NCBI RefSeq assembly: GCF_010093085.1
Contig: NZ_MSRC01000004.1
Coordinates: 1 to 64,000, forward strand
Reading direction: 5' to 3'
Source: Bacillus sp. SKDU12
GTDB taxonomy: Bacteria > Bacillota > Bacilli > Bacillales > Bacillaceae
DNA: 64,000 nt
Part shown: piece by piece, positions 44,778-58,463 of the stretch
How positions within the stretch are numbered: the stretch's first letter is position 1
How the letters are laid out: every line of letters starts with the position of its first letter
The notes under the pieces: model-generated
The model's input: the letters and a program-made list of their open reading frames with translations, nothing else
Databases searched by the model: none
What the model was told of the DNA's origin: nothing
Program-made: the position numbers and the translations under genes

Positions 44778-45302
44778 TTAACTAAAGACGATTTTAATTT
44801 CGATTCGAATGAAATCACAATCAACAAAACATGGGACTATAAAACAGGAAAAGGATTTACTTCTACAAAAAATGATCCTTCAAACAGGGTAATTAAAATG
44901 GATTCCAAAACAATGAGCCTGTTCGAAAATTTATTTGAAAGAATACCTTATCATAAGGAAGGCCTTATTTTTGTCAGTCCCAATAACTCAAGGAAATTTC
45001 TTACAAACGAATTTGTTAATAAAATATTGCGCAAAACGTTGAACGACTTAGAAATTGAACCTGTAACGATTCATGGTTTAAGACATACCCACGCCAGCAT
45101 ACTTCTTTACAAGAAAATATCCATTTATTATGTATCAGAACGGTTAGGACATGCTGGGATTGATACGACTCTTAAATATTATGCACATGTGGTGAAAGAG
45201 CTTCGAGAAGAAGATACACAAAACACACTCGAATTGTTTCAACAAATGCTCTCTCTTGAAAAAAACAAGCGTGTAAAAAAACCGTGTGCAAGATTTGTGT
45301 AA
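44778..45302 (+). pseudogene. Truncated tyrosine-recombinase (phage/ICE integrase)
   Basis: About 174 C-terminal codons of a phage integrase remain. The frame begins LTKDDFNFDSNEITINKTWD without a start, and goes on through HGLRHTHAS (His, Arg), LGHAGIDTT and the catalytic Tyr in LKYYAHV. The N-terminal DNA-binding domains and the first catalytic Arg are missing, so it is inactive. An ATG at 44898 gives an apparent 134-residue protein. It points toward tRNA-Arg, its likely former target, and abuts the truncated amidase at its 5' side. Confidence 0.85.
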
Positions 45303-45365
45303 AACAATGAAATAGTAACTTTTTTATCGCTTTCTCAGGCTCCCAATAAATCCATCAAAACAAAG

Positions 45366-45391
45366 AAAAACCCTTGCTCAGCAAGGGTTTT
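45366..45391. terminator. Bidirectional terminator between integrase remnant and tRNA
   Basis: AAAACCCTTGC and GCAAGGGTTTT arms around TCA, with T tracts on both strands. It probably ends the tRNA-Arg transcript on the minus strand. Confidence 0.8.
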
Positions 45392-45437
45392 CAACTTCTT
45401 TAGGGTTTATTAATCTAAACCTATCTAATGCTCATGA

Positions 45438-45513
45438 CGCGCTCGGAGGGATTCGAACCCCCGACAGACGTGGTACCGGAAACCACCGCTCTATCCAACT
45501 GAGCTACGAGCGC
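45438..45513 (-). tRNA. trnQ-Arg: tRNA-Arg (anticodon CCG)
   Basis: On the minus strand a full cloverleaf can be drawn: acceptor GCGCTCG/CGAGCGC, D stem GCTC/GAGC, anticodon stem GTGGT/ACCAC with loop TTCCGGT (anticodon CCG, Arg), and T arm with TTCGAAT. CCA is not encoded. The position next to clpP fits the B. subtilis trnQ-Arg gene. Its 3' end faces the accessory region and is its likely insertion site. Confidence 0.93.
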
Positions 45514-45715
45514 ATATTCACTGTGTTATAAGAACGTCAGCACAAATCATTATACGATAATTCCATTCAAATAACAACCCTCTATTTCAAGAGCAACCTT
45601 TTTAAAAACAGATACATCATCTGATTTGGCAATCTGGCATATGATGGTTTGAACCTCTGTATTTTTGGGGAAAATGGGAAAAAGAGACGACTTTGCATAT
45701 CCAGCCAGCTTTTTG

Positions 45716-45745
45716 TTTGACCTTTATTGACCAAAAATGTATCAT
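45716..45745 (+). promoter_or_regulatory. clpP sigma-A promoter with CtsR operator
   Basis: TTGACC (45717-45722) and TATCAT (45740-45745) are 17 nt apart. On the minus strand 45732-45716 reads GGTCAATAAAGGTCAAA, close to the CtsR heptad repeat (RGTCAAANANRGTCAAA), right over the -35. CtsR repression relieved by heat is known for clpP. Confidence 0.85.
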
Positions 45746-45784
45746 GTAACTACATACTTACCTAAAAGGTGAAGGAGGAGCATT

Positions 45785-46381
45785 ATGAATTTAATACCTA
45801 CAGTCATTGAACAAACGAACCGCGGGGAAAGAGCGTATGACATTTACTCCCGTCTATTGAAAGACCGTATCATCATGCTTGGATCTGCGATTGATGACAA
45901 CGTTGCGAACTCCATCGTGTCACAGCTTTTATTCTTAGAAGCGGAAGATCCTGAAAAAGATATTTCTATTTACATCAACAGCCCGGGCGGCTCTATCACA
46001 GCTGGTATGGCGATCTATGATACTATGCAGTTTATTAAGCCGAAGGTATCTACCATTTGTATCGGTATGGCTGCATCAATGGGCGCGTTCCTGCTTGCTG
46101 CCGGCGAAAAAGGCAAACGCTATGCGCTTCCAAACAGTGAAGTTATGATTCACCAGCCTCTTGGCGGTGCGCAAGGTCAGGCGACAGAAATTGAAATTGC
46201 TGCGAAACGCATTCTCTTGCTTCGCGACAAATTAAACAAAGTTCTTGCTGAACGTACTGGCCAGCCGCTTGAAGTGATCGAACGCGACACAGACCGCGAT
46301 AACTTCAAGTCTGCTGAAGAAGCGCTTGAATACGGTCTGATTGACAAAGTCATGACTCGTAACACAGAAGAGCAAAAATAA
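45785..46381 (+). CDS. clpP: ATP-dependent Clp protease proteolytic subunit ClpP
   Basis: A 198-residue serine protease subunit that forms the double-ring ClpP chamber with ClpC, ClpX or ClpE. Catalytic Ser98 ([12 protein letters not shown]), His123 ([13 protein letters not shown]) and Asp172 (ERDTDRDNF) are in place. It degrades misfolded and regulatory proteins. The body is practically the same as 168 ClpP as I recall; only the last ten residues ([10 protein letters not shown]) differ. Strong GGAGGAG ribosome site. Confidence 0.98.
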   Translation: MNLIPTVIEQTNRGERAYDIYSRLLKDRIIMLGSAIDDNVANSIVSQLLFLEAEDPEKDISIYINSPGGSITAGMAIYDTMQFIKPKVSTICIGMAASMGAFLLAAGEKGKRYALPNSEVMIHQPLGGAQGQATEIEIAAKRILLLRDKLNKVLAERTGQPLEVIERDTDRDNFKSAEEALEYGLIDKVMTRNTEEQK

Positions 46382-46387
46382 TACTGT

Positions 46388-46421
46388 AACCTGCAAGGGC
46401 TATGTCTCTTGCAGGTTTTTT

Positions 46422-46422
<1 letters not shown>
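46388..46422. terminator. Terminator between clpP and pgcM
   Basis: AACCTGCAAG and CTTGCAGGTT arms with a 10-nt loop and a run of Ts follow clpP. It lies at the end of the convergent mdx operon too. Confidence 0.9.
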
Positions 46423-51024
<4,602 letters not shown>

Positions 51025-51047
<23 letters not shown>

Positions 51048-51912
51048 GATTTCCTCCCGAATGTAAGTTTCCATTATAATGGCGGATTTTGGTCAAATAT
51101 TTAAATACAAAAGAGATCATCAAAGTGACGCCGCACGAATGAATCATCAATACAGTAATCAGGTCAAAATGAACCATACCGACAGCAGCTGCCGTAAATG
51201 CCGGCAGTGCTGATGCGCAAACCGCCATAGATGCCGCTTCCTTGATCGACGCAATAGAGATCATGTTTGATTTTTTTGTGATCCAGATGCCTCCCGCAAG
51301 AACAGCCGTTACAAAAATCTGAATCATAAACATCACTGCATATGCCAGCACCATGATCATCGGCTTATACTGTGCCAGCCACAATGTATTGATCAACACC
51401 TCTATATCATGAACGTTCGGTTCCTTAAGCTCAGTGTCCATTTTTGCATAACCAACAGAAAATCCCGCTCCGTTTTGATCGGTGATCACTAGTTGATCAG
51501 ATTGAAATACGACGGCATTATCATACCCATTTACTTTCAAGCGGCCATTTTCCCCGCTTGTCTGATATTTATGCCTTTTATCAATCGCCAGCAAATTCCG
51601 CCCCTCTTCAACCTGCTCAGAGTTCTTCCCGCCTGTCAGTTTTCCATTTCTGATGTGAAAACCTTGTAATTGATCAGCAAATTGATTATTAACCTGTTGA
51701 ATCGCTGATGGCATAAAGGATGTAATCCTGTAGTGATCCATTTTCATAAACGAGACCGTTAACGGCGCCATCAAACAGGCTGTTATAAACATAAACAGAA
51801 AGAAAAGCTTCAGCCAGCTGAATGTATTCCTGTAACGGCAAACACCTGACGGGCAGAAAATCGCTTTCAAGAAGCAGATAATAAAGCTTTCATTTTGCAG
51901 ATCATTTTTCAT
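51025..51912 (-). CDS. yvdJ: DUF1189 membrane protein YvdJ
   Basis: A 295-residue membrane protein of the DUF1189 family, linked by gene context to maltodextrin use. One transmembrane helix lies near 35-55 ([20 protein letters not shown]) followed by an extracytoplasmic domain (about 60-170) and several helices in the last third. Its role is unknown; it lies between the permease mdxG and yvdK, so it may be an accessory part or a partner of the transporter. AAGGGG precedes the ATG. Confidence 0.85.
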
Positions 51913-51916
51913 GTCA

Positions 51917-52753
51917 TTACCCCTTTGTTCCGCCGGCTGTCAGCCCGGACACAAAGTTCTTTTGGAGAAAAAAGAACAAAACGCATATTGGCAGAGCGGC
52001 AAGTATAGCACCGGCTGCAAACAGGGCGACCTTTTGTTGCTGGGGATTTGAAATGAAAGACTGCAATCCTACAGCGATGGTCAGCCTTTCCGGTGAGCGA
52101 AGCAAAAACTTTGCCAGCAAATAGTCGCCGAACGGCGCCATAAACGCCCAAAGCGCTTGTACTGCAAGCATTGGCTTAACAAGCGGTAAAACAATTGAAG
52201 CGAAAATCCTCAGATGGCCCGCTCCATCAATGCGCGCGGCTTCATCAATTTCTCTCGGCACAGTGTCAAAATAACCTTTCATCAGCCACGTGTTCATCGG
52301 GATTCCTCCGCCAATATAGATCGCAGTCAAAAACCAGTATTGATCGAGTGCGCCTATCAGCATTGCCAGAACATAAAAAGCGGTCAGCGCTGCCATCGTC
52401 GGCACCATTTGAATGATGAGAAAGAAGACTAGGCTCTTTTTTCGGCCCGCAAACCGATAACGGCTGTACGTATAACCGGCAAGCGTCACGATCGTCACCT
52501 GCAATACCATGACCGATAGTGCGATGACAAGTGTATTGCTGTACCAATGAAGATAAAGTGTTTCATCAAATAACCGCTTAAAATGATCCAAAGTCCAAGA
52601 TCCCGAAAAATCGAGCTGAAATGCCGCCGCATTCCCCACACGGAAAGCGGATGAGGCTGTAATCAGCAACGGATAGATAATGACAATGCTTAAGAGGGTC
52701 AAAAATAAATAGGTGCAGATCCGATTAAGCATTTTAGCCGTTCTCGCGTTCAC
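51917..52753 (-). CDS. mdxG: Maltodextrin ABC permease MdxG
   Basis: A 278-residue MalG-type permease with six transmembrane helices and the EAA loop ([21 protein letters not shown] near 187) that touches the ATPase MsmX, encoded elsewhere. Together with MdxF and MdxE it imports maltodextrins. The start is GTG, directly after the mdxF stop, with AGGAGG inside the end of mdxF, so the two are coupled. Confidence 0.95.
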   Translation of the reverse strand: MNARTAKMLNRICTYLFLTLLSIVIIYPLLITASSAFRVGNAAAFQLDFSGSWTLDHFKRLFDETLYLHWYSNTLVIALSVMVLQVTIVTLAGYTYSRYRFAGRKKSLVFFLIIQMVPTMAALTAFYVLAMLIGALDQYWFLTAIYIGGGIPMNTWLMKGYFDTVPREIDEAARIDGAGHLRIFASIVLPLVKPMLAVQALWAFMAPFGDYLLAKFLLRSPERLTIAVGLQSFISNPQQQKVALFAAGAILAALPICVLFFFLQKNFVSGLTAGGTKG

Positions 52754-54061
52754 CTACATCACCTCCTCATTGCCAAAAGCATTCGATTTTTTGAAAGCAA
52801 TCAGGGAAATTCCAATCACAATGAAGGAAATTAACAGTGTAATAGCCGCGGCCACAGAATATTGCGGTGATGTGCCTGTTGTCAGTTTATAAATCCAAGA
52901 AATTAAGATATCGGTCGACCCTGCCCCAGCTCCCGCACTGCCCGGCCCTCCCTCATTAAATAAGTAAATAATCGAGAAATTATTGAAATTAAATGTATAC
53001 TGGGTAATCATCACTGGTGCTGTCGCAAATAAAATCATGGGGAATGTAATACGTCGAAAACGCTGAATAAAAGTGGCCCCGTCAATCTTAGCCGCTTCAT
53101 ACAATTCACTTGGAATCGCCTGAAGCACTCCGGTTACCATGACATAAATATAGGGAAAGCCGAGCCAGGTCTGAATCATAATGAGGGCTGTTTTTGTCCA
53201 GAATGGATCAGTTTTCCATGAGATCGCCGGCAGCTCAACAAACGGCAGATGATTCAATAATGGAATCACCTGTGCATTCACCGCTCCTACGCTGTCGTTA
53301 AACATGTTGGAAAAACTCATAATTGTAATAAAGGCCGGAACAGCCCATGGAAATAAGAAAATCATCCGAAATATCCGCTTGCCCCTTATAAAATCCTGAT
53401 TGACGAAAAGCGCCGTCACGATCCCCAATATGATTTGCAGCGTTGTTGCACAGATGGTCCAGATGACTGTCCAGCCCAGTACATTCACAAACGTCTCACG
53501 ATAGGAGCCGAGGAAAAATATATTTAAGAAGTTTTTAAAACCGACCCAGTCAATCAGACTATTAGGCGGAATATGATAAAAATCATAGTTTGTACATGCA
53601 ACAAACAGAGTCACCAAAACCGGAAAAATAATCACAAACACCATCATGATATATGCCGGCAGTGTAAATAAATAGGGAAACCCTTTATCACCCGCGTGAC
53701 GGATCATATCCTTGGCCGTTGCATTGACCTCCATACCCGCCGCTTTCATAGCAGCAATCTTACGTGCATCATGAATGTTAAAGATGTAGAACATAAGGAA
53801 AATCACCGTTACGATCAATTGCAGCGTGCCTTCAATCAGCATAAACAGTGAGTGATCCTCACCGGGAACACTTCCCAATGTCATCAAGCCGAGGAGCGCC
53901 TGAATGCCGAAAACGCTTAATTCAACAGCAAACAAGCCGGTGACAGCAAGAAACAAGAGCCCCTTTGAAAACTGCTGATTTATGATCTGTCCTAGCCCGG
54001 GAATGATCGATAAAAGCCCGGCCGTTCGTTTTTGCTTTGCAAGTGTGTGGTGTGTATTCAT
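52754..54061 (-). CDS. mdxF: Maltodextrin ABC permease MdxF
   Basis: A 435-residue MalF-type permease. An N-terminal extension with two to four helices precedes the six-helix core; the EAA loop is ELYEAAKIDGATFIQRFRRI near 320. It forms the channel with MdxG. It follows mdxE by 39 nt and has a GAGGGCG ribosome site. Confidence 0.95.
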   Translation of the reverse strand: MNTHHTLAKQKRTAGLLSIIPGLGQIINQQFSKGLLFLAVTGLFAVELSVFGIQALLGLMTLGSVPGEDHSLFMLIEGTLQLIVTVIFLMFYIFNIHDARKIAAMKAAGMEVNATAKDMIRHAGDKGFPYLFTLPAYIMMVFVIIFPVLVTLFVACTNYDFYHIPPNSLIDWVGFKNFLNIFFLGSYRETFVNVLGWTVIWTICATTLQIILGIVTALFVNQDFIRGKRIFRMIFLFPWAVPAFITIMSFSNMFNDSVGAVNAQVIPLLNHLPFVELPAISWKTDPFWTKTALIMIQTWLGFPYIYVMVTGVLQAIPSELYEAAKIDGATFIQRFRRITFPMILFATAPVMITQYTFNFNNFSIIYLFNEGGPGSAGAGAGSTDILISWIYKLTTGTSPQYSVAAAITLLISFIVIGISLIAFKKSNAFGNEEVM

Positions 54062-54100
54062 TTTTTCGCCCTCTATTCTTCAGGACGCTGTCCCGCCGTT

Positions 54101-55354
54101 TTATTTCACATACTTTTCTTTGATATTTTCTTTTATGACGTTTACAGCATCATCCGCTGATGTTTGTGCTGATTTTTTTCCTGAAGCCGCATCAAAAATC
54201 AAGCTTTCCGCTCCCGTCCATACTTCAGCCATTTCTGGAATATTTGGTGTCGGTGTCGCTGTTTCATATTGTTTTATCACAGCTGAAGTCAACTCATGTT
54301 GTTGCTCATCCGCTTTCTTCCTTGCTGCTGTGTTAGCTGGAACTTCGTTTGTATTTTCATAAAAAGTGTAAGCATTGGCATCATTAGCAGCATACTCAAG
54401 CCATTTTTCAGCGAGTTCAGGTTCTTTTGTATATGTGGATGCAACCCAGCCCTTCCCTCCGGCAAAAGGGGCATATTCTTCACCGTTTGGCAATGTCGGA
54501 ATAGGGGCCGCTCCGTAGTCCAATTTCGCCTCATTATAGTTGGCAGCTGACCACGGACCGCCAATGATCGCAGCCGCTTTTCCATCTAAAAACATCTGCT
54601 GAATAAAGTCGTCTGCGCTTGAATTGTCTTGCATGCCTTTTGGCCAATATGTGTTAAACCATTTCTCCGCATATTTCACCGCTTCAACAGCCTCTTTATT
54701 GTTCAGGCCGATATCATCGGCGTCTGTGCCGTTTTTGCCAAATACATAGCCGCCGTAACCTGCCAATAAACCGTACGACATATAAAAGTCAGTCCATTTC
54801 GCTAAAAATCCGGTTGATTTTCCTTTTTCCGAAGCAAACGCAAATCGGGGATCCTCCGTTACTTTTTCAAGATCTTTAAATGTTTTTGGCGCTGTTTGTA
54901 AGAGAGCTTTGTTGTAATACAAAACAAGTGTCTCAATGACTAGCGGCATTCCGTACACCTTGCCGTCAATGGTTACCTGCTGCATCTCTTTATCTCCAAA
55001 GCTTTTTGTGTGAGATGGCTTAATGTTAAGCAAATGTCCTTGCTGTCCCAAACTGCCGATTCGGTCATAGGCTGCAAGCATAACATCAGGTGCGTTACCG
55101 GCTGGGCCATCTAGAGGAAGCGCTTCCAACTGTTCGAACATTTGTTTTTCAACAATTTTTATCGTGACCTTATGCTCTTTTTCGAATGTTGGTCTAATGC
55201 TTTCAATGTATTTTTTATAGTTTTCTTCGACAGACACAGTCAATACTTTCTTGCCGTCAGAGCTTGCCGGATCTTTTGAATGAGAACAAGCGGCAAGGCT
55301 AATTGCCAGAACTGATGCGGCCAATAAGGCGAACCCCCTTTTAAAAAGGATCAT
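54101..55354 (-). CDS. mdxE: Maltodextrin-binding lipoprotein MdxE
   Basis: A 417-residue extracellular solute-binding protein of family 1 (MalE type). The lipoprotein signal peptide ends in the lipobox LAISLAAC with Cys23 as the lipid anchor. It binds maltose and longer maltodextrins and hands them to MdxFG. The upstream gap holds a palindromic operator and a cre-like site, so it likely has its own promoter within the operon. Strong AAAGGGGGAA ribosome site. Confidence 0.95.
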   Translation of the reverse strand: MILFKRGFALLAASVLAISLAACSHSKDPASSDGKKVLTVSVEENYKKYIESIRPTFEKEHKVTIKIVEKQMFEQLEALPLDGPAGNAPDVMLAAYDRIGSLGQQGHLLNIKPSHTKSFGDKEMQQVTIDGKVYGMPLVIETLVLYYNKALLQTAPKTFKDLEKVTEDPRFAFASEKGKSTGFLAKWTDFYMSYGLLAGYGGYVFGKNGTDADDIGLNNKEAVEAVKYAEKWFNTYWPKGMQDNSSADDFIQQMFLDGKAAAIIGGPWSAANYNEAKLDYGAAPIPTLPNGEEYAPFAGGKGWVASTYTKEPELAEKWLEYAANDANAYTFYENTNEVPANTAARKKADEQQHELTSAVIKQYETATPTPNIPEMAEVWTGAESLIFDAASGKKSAQTSADDAVNVIKENIKEKYVK

Positions 55355-55402
55355 CTCTTTTCCCCCTTCTATTTATGAATCTATTACAATGGTATGATTT
55401 CA

Positions 55403-55417
55403 GAGAAAGCGATTACA
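55403..55417. promoter_or_regulatory. Candidate CcpA cre site before mdxE
   Basis: GAGAAAGCGATTACA fits the cre consensus (WTGNAARCGNWWWCA) except for the first two positions. Carbon catabolite control of the maltodextrin genes is expected. It lies about 50 nt before mdxE. Confidence 0.45.
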
Positions 55418-55429
55418 ACTTCTTTTGAG

Positions 55430-55445
55430 TTGTTACCGATAACAG
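55430..55445. promoter_or_regulatory. MdxR-type operator before mdxE
   Basis: TTGTTACCGATAACAG is a near-palindrome matching the perfect one at 57305-57320. LacI-family regulators bind such 16-nt sites with a central CG. It lies between the mdxE start and the yvdF stop. Confidence 0.6.
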
Positions 55446-55448
55446 AAT

Positions 55449-57215
55449 TTAAACAGGAGCGGAGGCACCCAAAATAAAAAATTCTCCCGGCTGAACAGCA
55501 ATCACATCGCTAAGTTGAAGGGGCTGCTCTGTCCATACATCGCAGATTCTCTTATTCCTTTCAATATTCAAATCTCGCAAACTGACATGTCGAGTCTCGC
55601 CTCCTTGATTAAAGAAGTAAATCAATGTTTTTTCATCAAGAGTCCGCGAAAAGCTAATAAAGTCATTTTGGTCATCCAGCAGATTCCACTCAAGACTTCC
55701 CTCAGTCAATAAAGTGTGTTCCTGTTTGCGTAAAGCAATGATCCGTTTCATAAATCGCAGCAAGTCTTGATTCTGCTTTTCTTTTTCCCAGACCATACAT
55801 TTTCGGCATAAAGGATCATTTTCGCCGTCCAGGCCGATTTCCGTTCCGTAATAGATGCATGGTGAACCTGTCTGGGCAAACATAAAGGCCAGCAAAGCGC
55901 GTGCTTTTTTCTCATCATGTTCGCATCTGGTTAAAAGCCGTTTTGTATCATGGCTGTCCAGTAAATTAAACATCACCTCATTAGCCTGCTTCATCCCATT
56001 CATCAAATGCGCATTCATACGGCGGGCCATACGAGAGGCCGGAATCGTCCGGTCAGCAAAGTATTCCATCATTGGCTCAGTAAAAGGATAGTTCATCACC
56101 GCGTGAAATTCATCACCTCTAAGCCACGGTTCGGCAGAATGCCAGATCTCACCTAAAATATAGACGTCAGGCTTTTCTGCTGTGACGGCTTGCCTGAATA
56201 ACTTCCAAAAAGTATGATCCACTTCATTGGCCACATCCAAACGCCAGCCGTCAATGTCAAATTCCCGAATCCAGTACAAAGCAATATCAAGCAAATATCT
56301 CTGCACCTCGGGATTTGCCGTATTCAGCTTCGGCATATTAGGTGTAAAGGCAAACCTGTCATAATTGTCTTCTTTGACAGGAAAGGAGTGAATATAGAAC
56401 CAATCTTTATAACGGGATTGTGCACCGTATTTTACGACATCCTGCCACTGCGGAGAAGCGCTGCCAATATGATTAAAAACAGCATCAAGCATAATCCTCA
56501 TTCCCCTCTCATGAAGCTGGCTGACTAATGTGCGGAAAAGATCGGGATCTCCAAAATGAGAATCAATGGAATAGTAATCCAGCGTGTCGTATTTATGATT
56601 AGAAGGCGCGGAAAAGATCGGCGTCAAATAAATTCCGTTCACCCCTAAATCCTCTATATAATCAAGCTTATCAACAATCCCTTGCAAATCCCCTCCAAAA
56701 AAATCATTCACGTCCGGGTCCTTGCTCCCCCACGGCAATGCATTCTCCGGTGACAAGTCTTCTCTGCCATTTGCAAAACGCTCCGGGAAAATTTGATACC
56801 AGACGGTTGATTTCACCCACTCAGGCGCTTGAAATGTATCAGCCTCGTGAACAAATGGAAGCTTAAAATAATAATGAATTGTCTCCAGTGTTTTTTTGTT
56901 ATAAGGGCATACACCAGAACTCCCGAAAAAGATGTCTTCATGATGGTCAGTGACAACAAACGCATATTGCAAGCGCCTGAATGGGGGCACCACTTCAGCA
57001 AACCAATGATCATGCATGTCTGTTTCGGCTATTTTCCTCATCAGCTGCTCGTTTGCCGACCACCTGCCGTCGTTGTATTCATAAGGATCACCCCAGATTA
57101 ATGAGATCTGCTCTGCATCACCTTTTTTTGTCCGAATCTTGATATGCACTTTCTGCCCGTCATAAGAATAAGCATCAGAACTGAACGGCTGATGATGTAT
57201 CGCTGCATACTCCAC
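55449..57215 (-). CDS. yvdF: Maltogenic alpha-amylase/neopullulanase YvdF
   Basis: A 588-residue GH13_20 enzyme (maltogenic amylase, cyclomaltodextrinase). The N-terminal CBM34 domain is at about 1-120, then the barrel with DAVFNHIG, GWRLDVANEVD, ILGEIWHSAEPW and NLLDSHDTKR motifs. It hydrolyses longer maltodextrins to maltose in the cytoplasm. The start is GTG 57215 behind AAGGAGGAGA; 26 in-frame codons further up are not used. It is the first structural gene after mdxR. Confidence 0.93.
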   Translation of the reverse strand: MEYAAIHHQPFSSDAYSYDGQKVHIKIRTKKGDAEQISLIWGDPYEYNDGRWSANEQLMRKIAETDMHDHWFAEVVPPFRRLQYAFVVTDHHEDIFFGSSGVCPYNKKTLETIHYYFKLPFVHEADTFQAPEWVKSTVWYQIFPERFANGREDLSPENALPWGSKDPDVNDFFGGDLQGIVDKLDYIEDLGVNGIYLTPIFSAPSNHKYDTLDYYSIDSHFGDPDLFRTLVSQLHERGMRIMLDAVFNHIGSASPQWQDVVKYGAQSRYKDWFYIHSFPVKEDNYDRFAFTPNMPKLNTANPEVQRYLLDIALYWIREFDIDGWRLDVANEVDHTFWKLFRQAVTAEKPDVYILGEIWHSAEPWLRGDEFHAVMNYPFTEPMMEYFADRTIPASRMARRMNAHLMNGMKQANEVMFNLLDSHDTKRLLTRCEHDEKKARALLAFMFAQTGSPCIYYGTEIGLDGENDPLCRKCMVWEKEKQNQDLLRFMKRIIALRKQEHTLLTEGSLEWNLLDDQNDFISFSRTLDEKTLIYFFNQGGETRHVSLRDLNIERNKRICDVWTEQPLQLSDVIAVQPGEFFILGASAPV

Positions 57216-57304
57216 CCTGTCTCCTCCTTGGACCTCCGTTTTATTAAGGTCGGCTTTTAGTTTGAAAGTATCATGATGAAATAGCAGGAACAATCCTTTT
57301 TACC

Positions 57305-57320
57305 TTGTTATCGATAACAA
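57305..57320. promoter_or_regulatory. Perfect LacI-type operator (MdxR) between mdxR and yvdF
   Basis: TTGTTATCGATAACAA is a perfect 16-nt palindrome, ten nt after the mdxR stop and 90 nt before the yvdF start. A variant lies before mdxE (55430-55445). It is the best candidate for the MdxR binding site controlling yvdF. Confidence 0.7.
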
Positions 57321-57329
57321 AATAAGCCC

Positions 57330-58280
57330 TTACATCGTTGATTCACGTACAATTAACTCCGGCTCAAAAAATAGATTTCCTTGAGCGGCTCCATCTTCAT
57401 TCATTTTTTTCAATAACATTTTCGCACAGGCTTCCCCCATCTCAACGACAGGCTGTCTGACCGTAGTCAGCCGGGGCGAGGAGATGCGATCAAGAAAAAC
57501 ACCATCATTCCCAGTCACCGCGACGTCTGTCGGAATTCGTTTTCCAAGCGATTGTGCTGCACGAATAACACCGAGCGCGATTCGATCAGAGGCGCAGACA
57601 AATGCAGTCTGATGATTCAAGGATGTCAGCACTTCCCTTGCAAGGCATTCACTTTTCTTAGAACTATTGTCAATCCGAAACAGCTTCGTTTTTCTACATC
57701 TTTCATTCATAGCCTTCATATATCCCTGTTCTCTGGAACGTTCGAAAGGCTCATCTAAATCAATGCCAATAAAGACAACTTCCCGCTCCCCCAGACTCAT
57801 CACATGGCGGGTTGCCATAAAAGTGCCTTTCTCGTTATTCACATCGATAAAGTCATAGCCCATTTCATTTTGGCCAAATACGACTAGCGGCTTTTCAAAA
57901 GCTTTGATCACCCCCTCAAAATCGCTCTTTCTTAATCCAGTGGCAATAATACCGTCGCATTGCCCGATATTGAGAGAGTTTCTTGTTACAAGCTGGAGCG
58001 CATAATGATTGCGATCGAGTTCCCGGCTGATTCCGGTCAGCAGGTTCATGTAATATGGTTCAGTCGTATCCATTTCCTCAAGAATTAACAGCTTAACAAC
58101 CTGTGTTCTGTTTTGCACAAGCGCTCTGGCTGCATAATTAGGGAAGTAATTCAGTTCTTTCATCGCAGAATGAACAAGCTTTTTCAATTCATCTGTCACC
58201 GTCTCAGGGTGATTGATCACTCGTGATACCGTCATTTTCGAAACATTTGCCTTTTTCGCCACATCTGACAATGTCGCCAT
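57330..58280 (-). CDS. mdxR: LacI-family maltodextrin regulator MdxR
   Basis: A 316-residue LacI/GalR regulator. The HTH is at about 3-25 (TLSDVAKKANVSKMTVSRVI), followed by the hinge helix (YFPNYAARALV) and a periplasmic-binding-like sensor domain. It is known to control the mdx operon, activating it in the presence of maltodextrins. ATG 58280 gives the known length; the frame is open upstream for 28 codons. It sits at the head of the operon, 114 nt before yvdF. Confidence 0.94.
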   Translation of the reverse strand: MATLSDVAKKANVSKMTVSRVINHPETVTDELKKLVHSAMKELNYFPNYAARALVQNRTQVVKLLILEEMDTTEPYYMNLLTGISRELDRNHYALQLVTRNSLNIGQCDGIIATGLRKSDFEGVIKAFEKPLVVFGQNEMGYDFIDVNNEKGTFMATRHVMSLGEREVVFIGIDLDEPFERSREQGYMKAMNERCRKTKLFRIDNSSKKSECLAREVLTSLNHQTAFVCASDRIALGVIRAAQSLGKRIPTDVAVTGNDGVFLDRISSPRLTTVRQPVVEMGEACAKMLLKKMNEDGAAQGNLFFEPELIVRESTM

Positions 58281-58362
58281 TTTCATTCCCTCCTTACTGT
58301 GCTTATTATCCAAACTAGTGAAAAAGTCCTTTATTACAACTGAATATATGATGCAGCTAAAC

Positions 58363-58393
58363 ATAAAAAAAGAGATTTCCTTTAGGAAATCTC
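58363..58393 (-). terminator. Terminator of yvdD
   Basis: GAGATTTCC and GGAAATCTC arms with a 4-nt loop are followed by a T run on the minus strand, about 70 nt after the yvdD stop. Confidence 0.75.
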
Positions 58394-58463
58394 ACACGTT
58401 AAAAAATATAATATTCAGCTGACCTCGCACCCGCTATGATCGCCCTTTCACGAGGAAATCTTT

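Noticed and set aside
44546-44827. A 93-codon minus-strand frame over the amidase remnant.
   Set aside because: It reads a different frame from the recognisable amidase sequence (GVEICYSKSGG); it is a shadow.
44898-45302. Calling the integrase fragment an intact 134-residue protein from ATG 44898.
   Set aside because: The same frame continues upstream with clear integrase sequence to about 44778, so the ATG is internal and the gene is truncated.
45286-45304. Treating the TGTG..ATTTGTGTAAA repeat as a CRISPR or other regular repeat.
   Set aside because: Only two far-apart copies exist, with no regular spacing. It fits integrase arm sites better.
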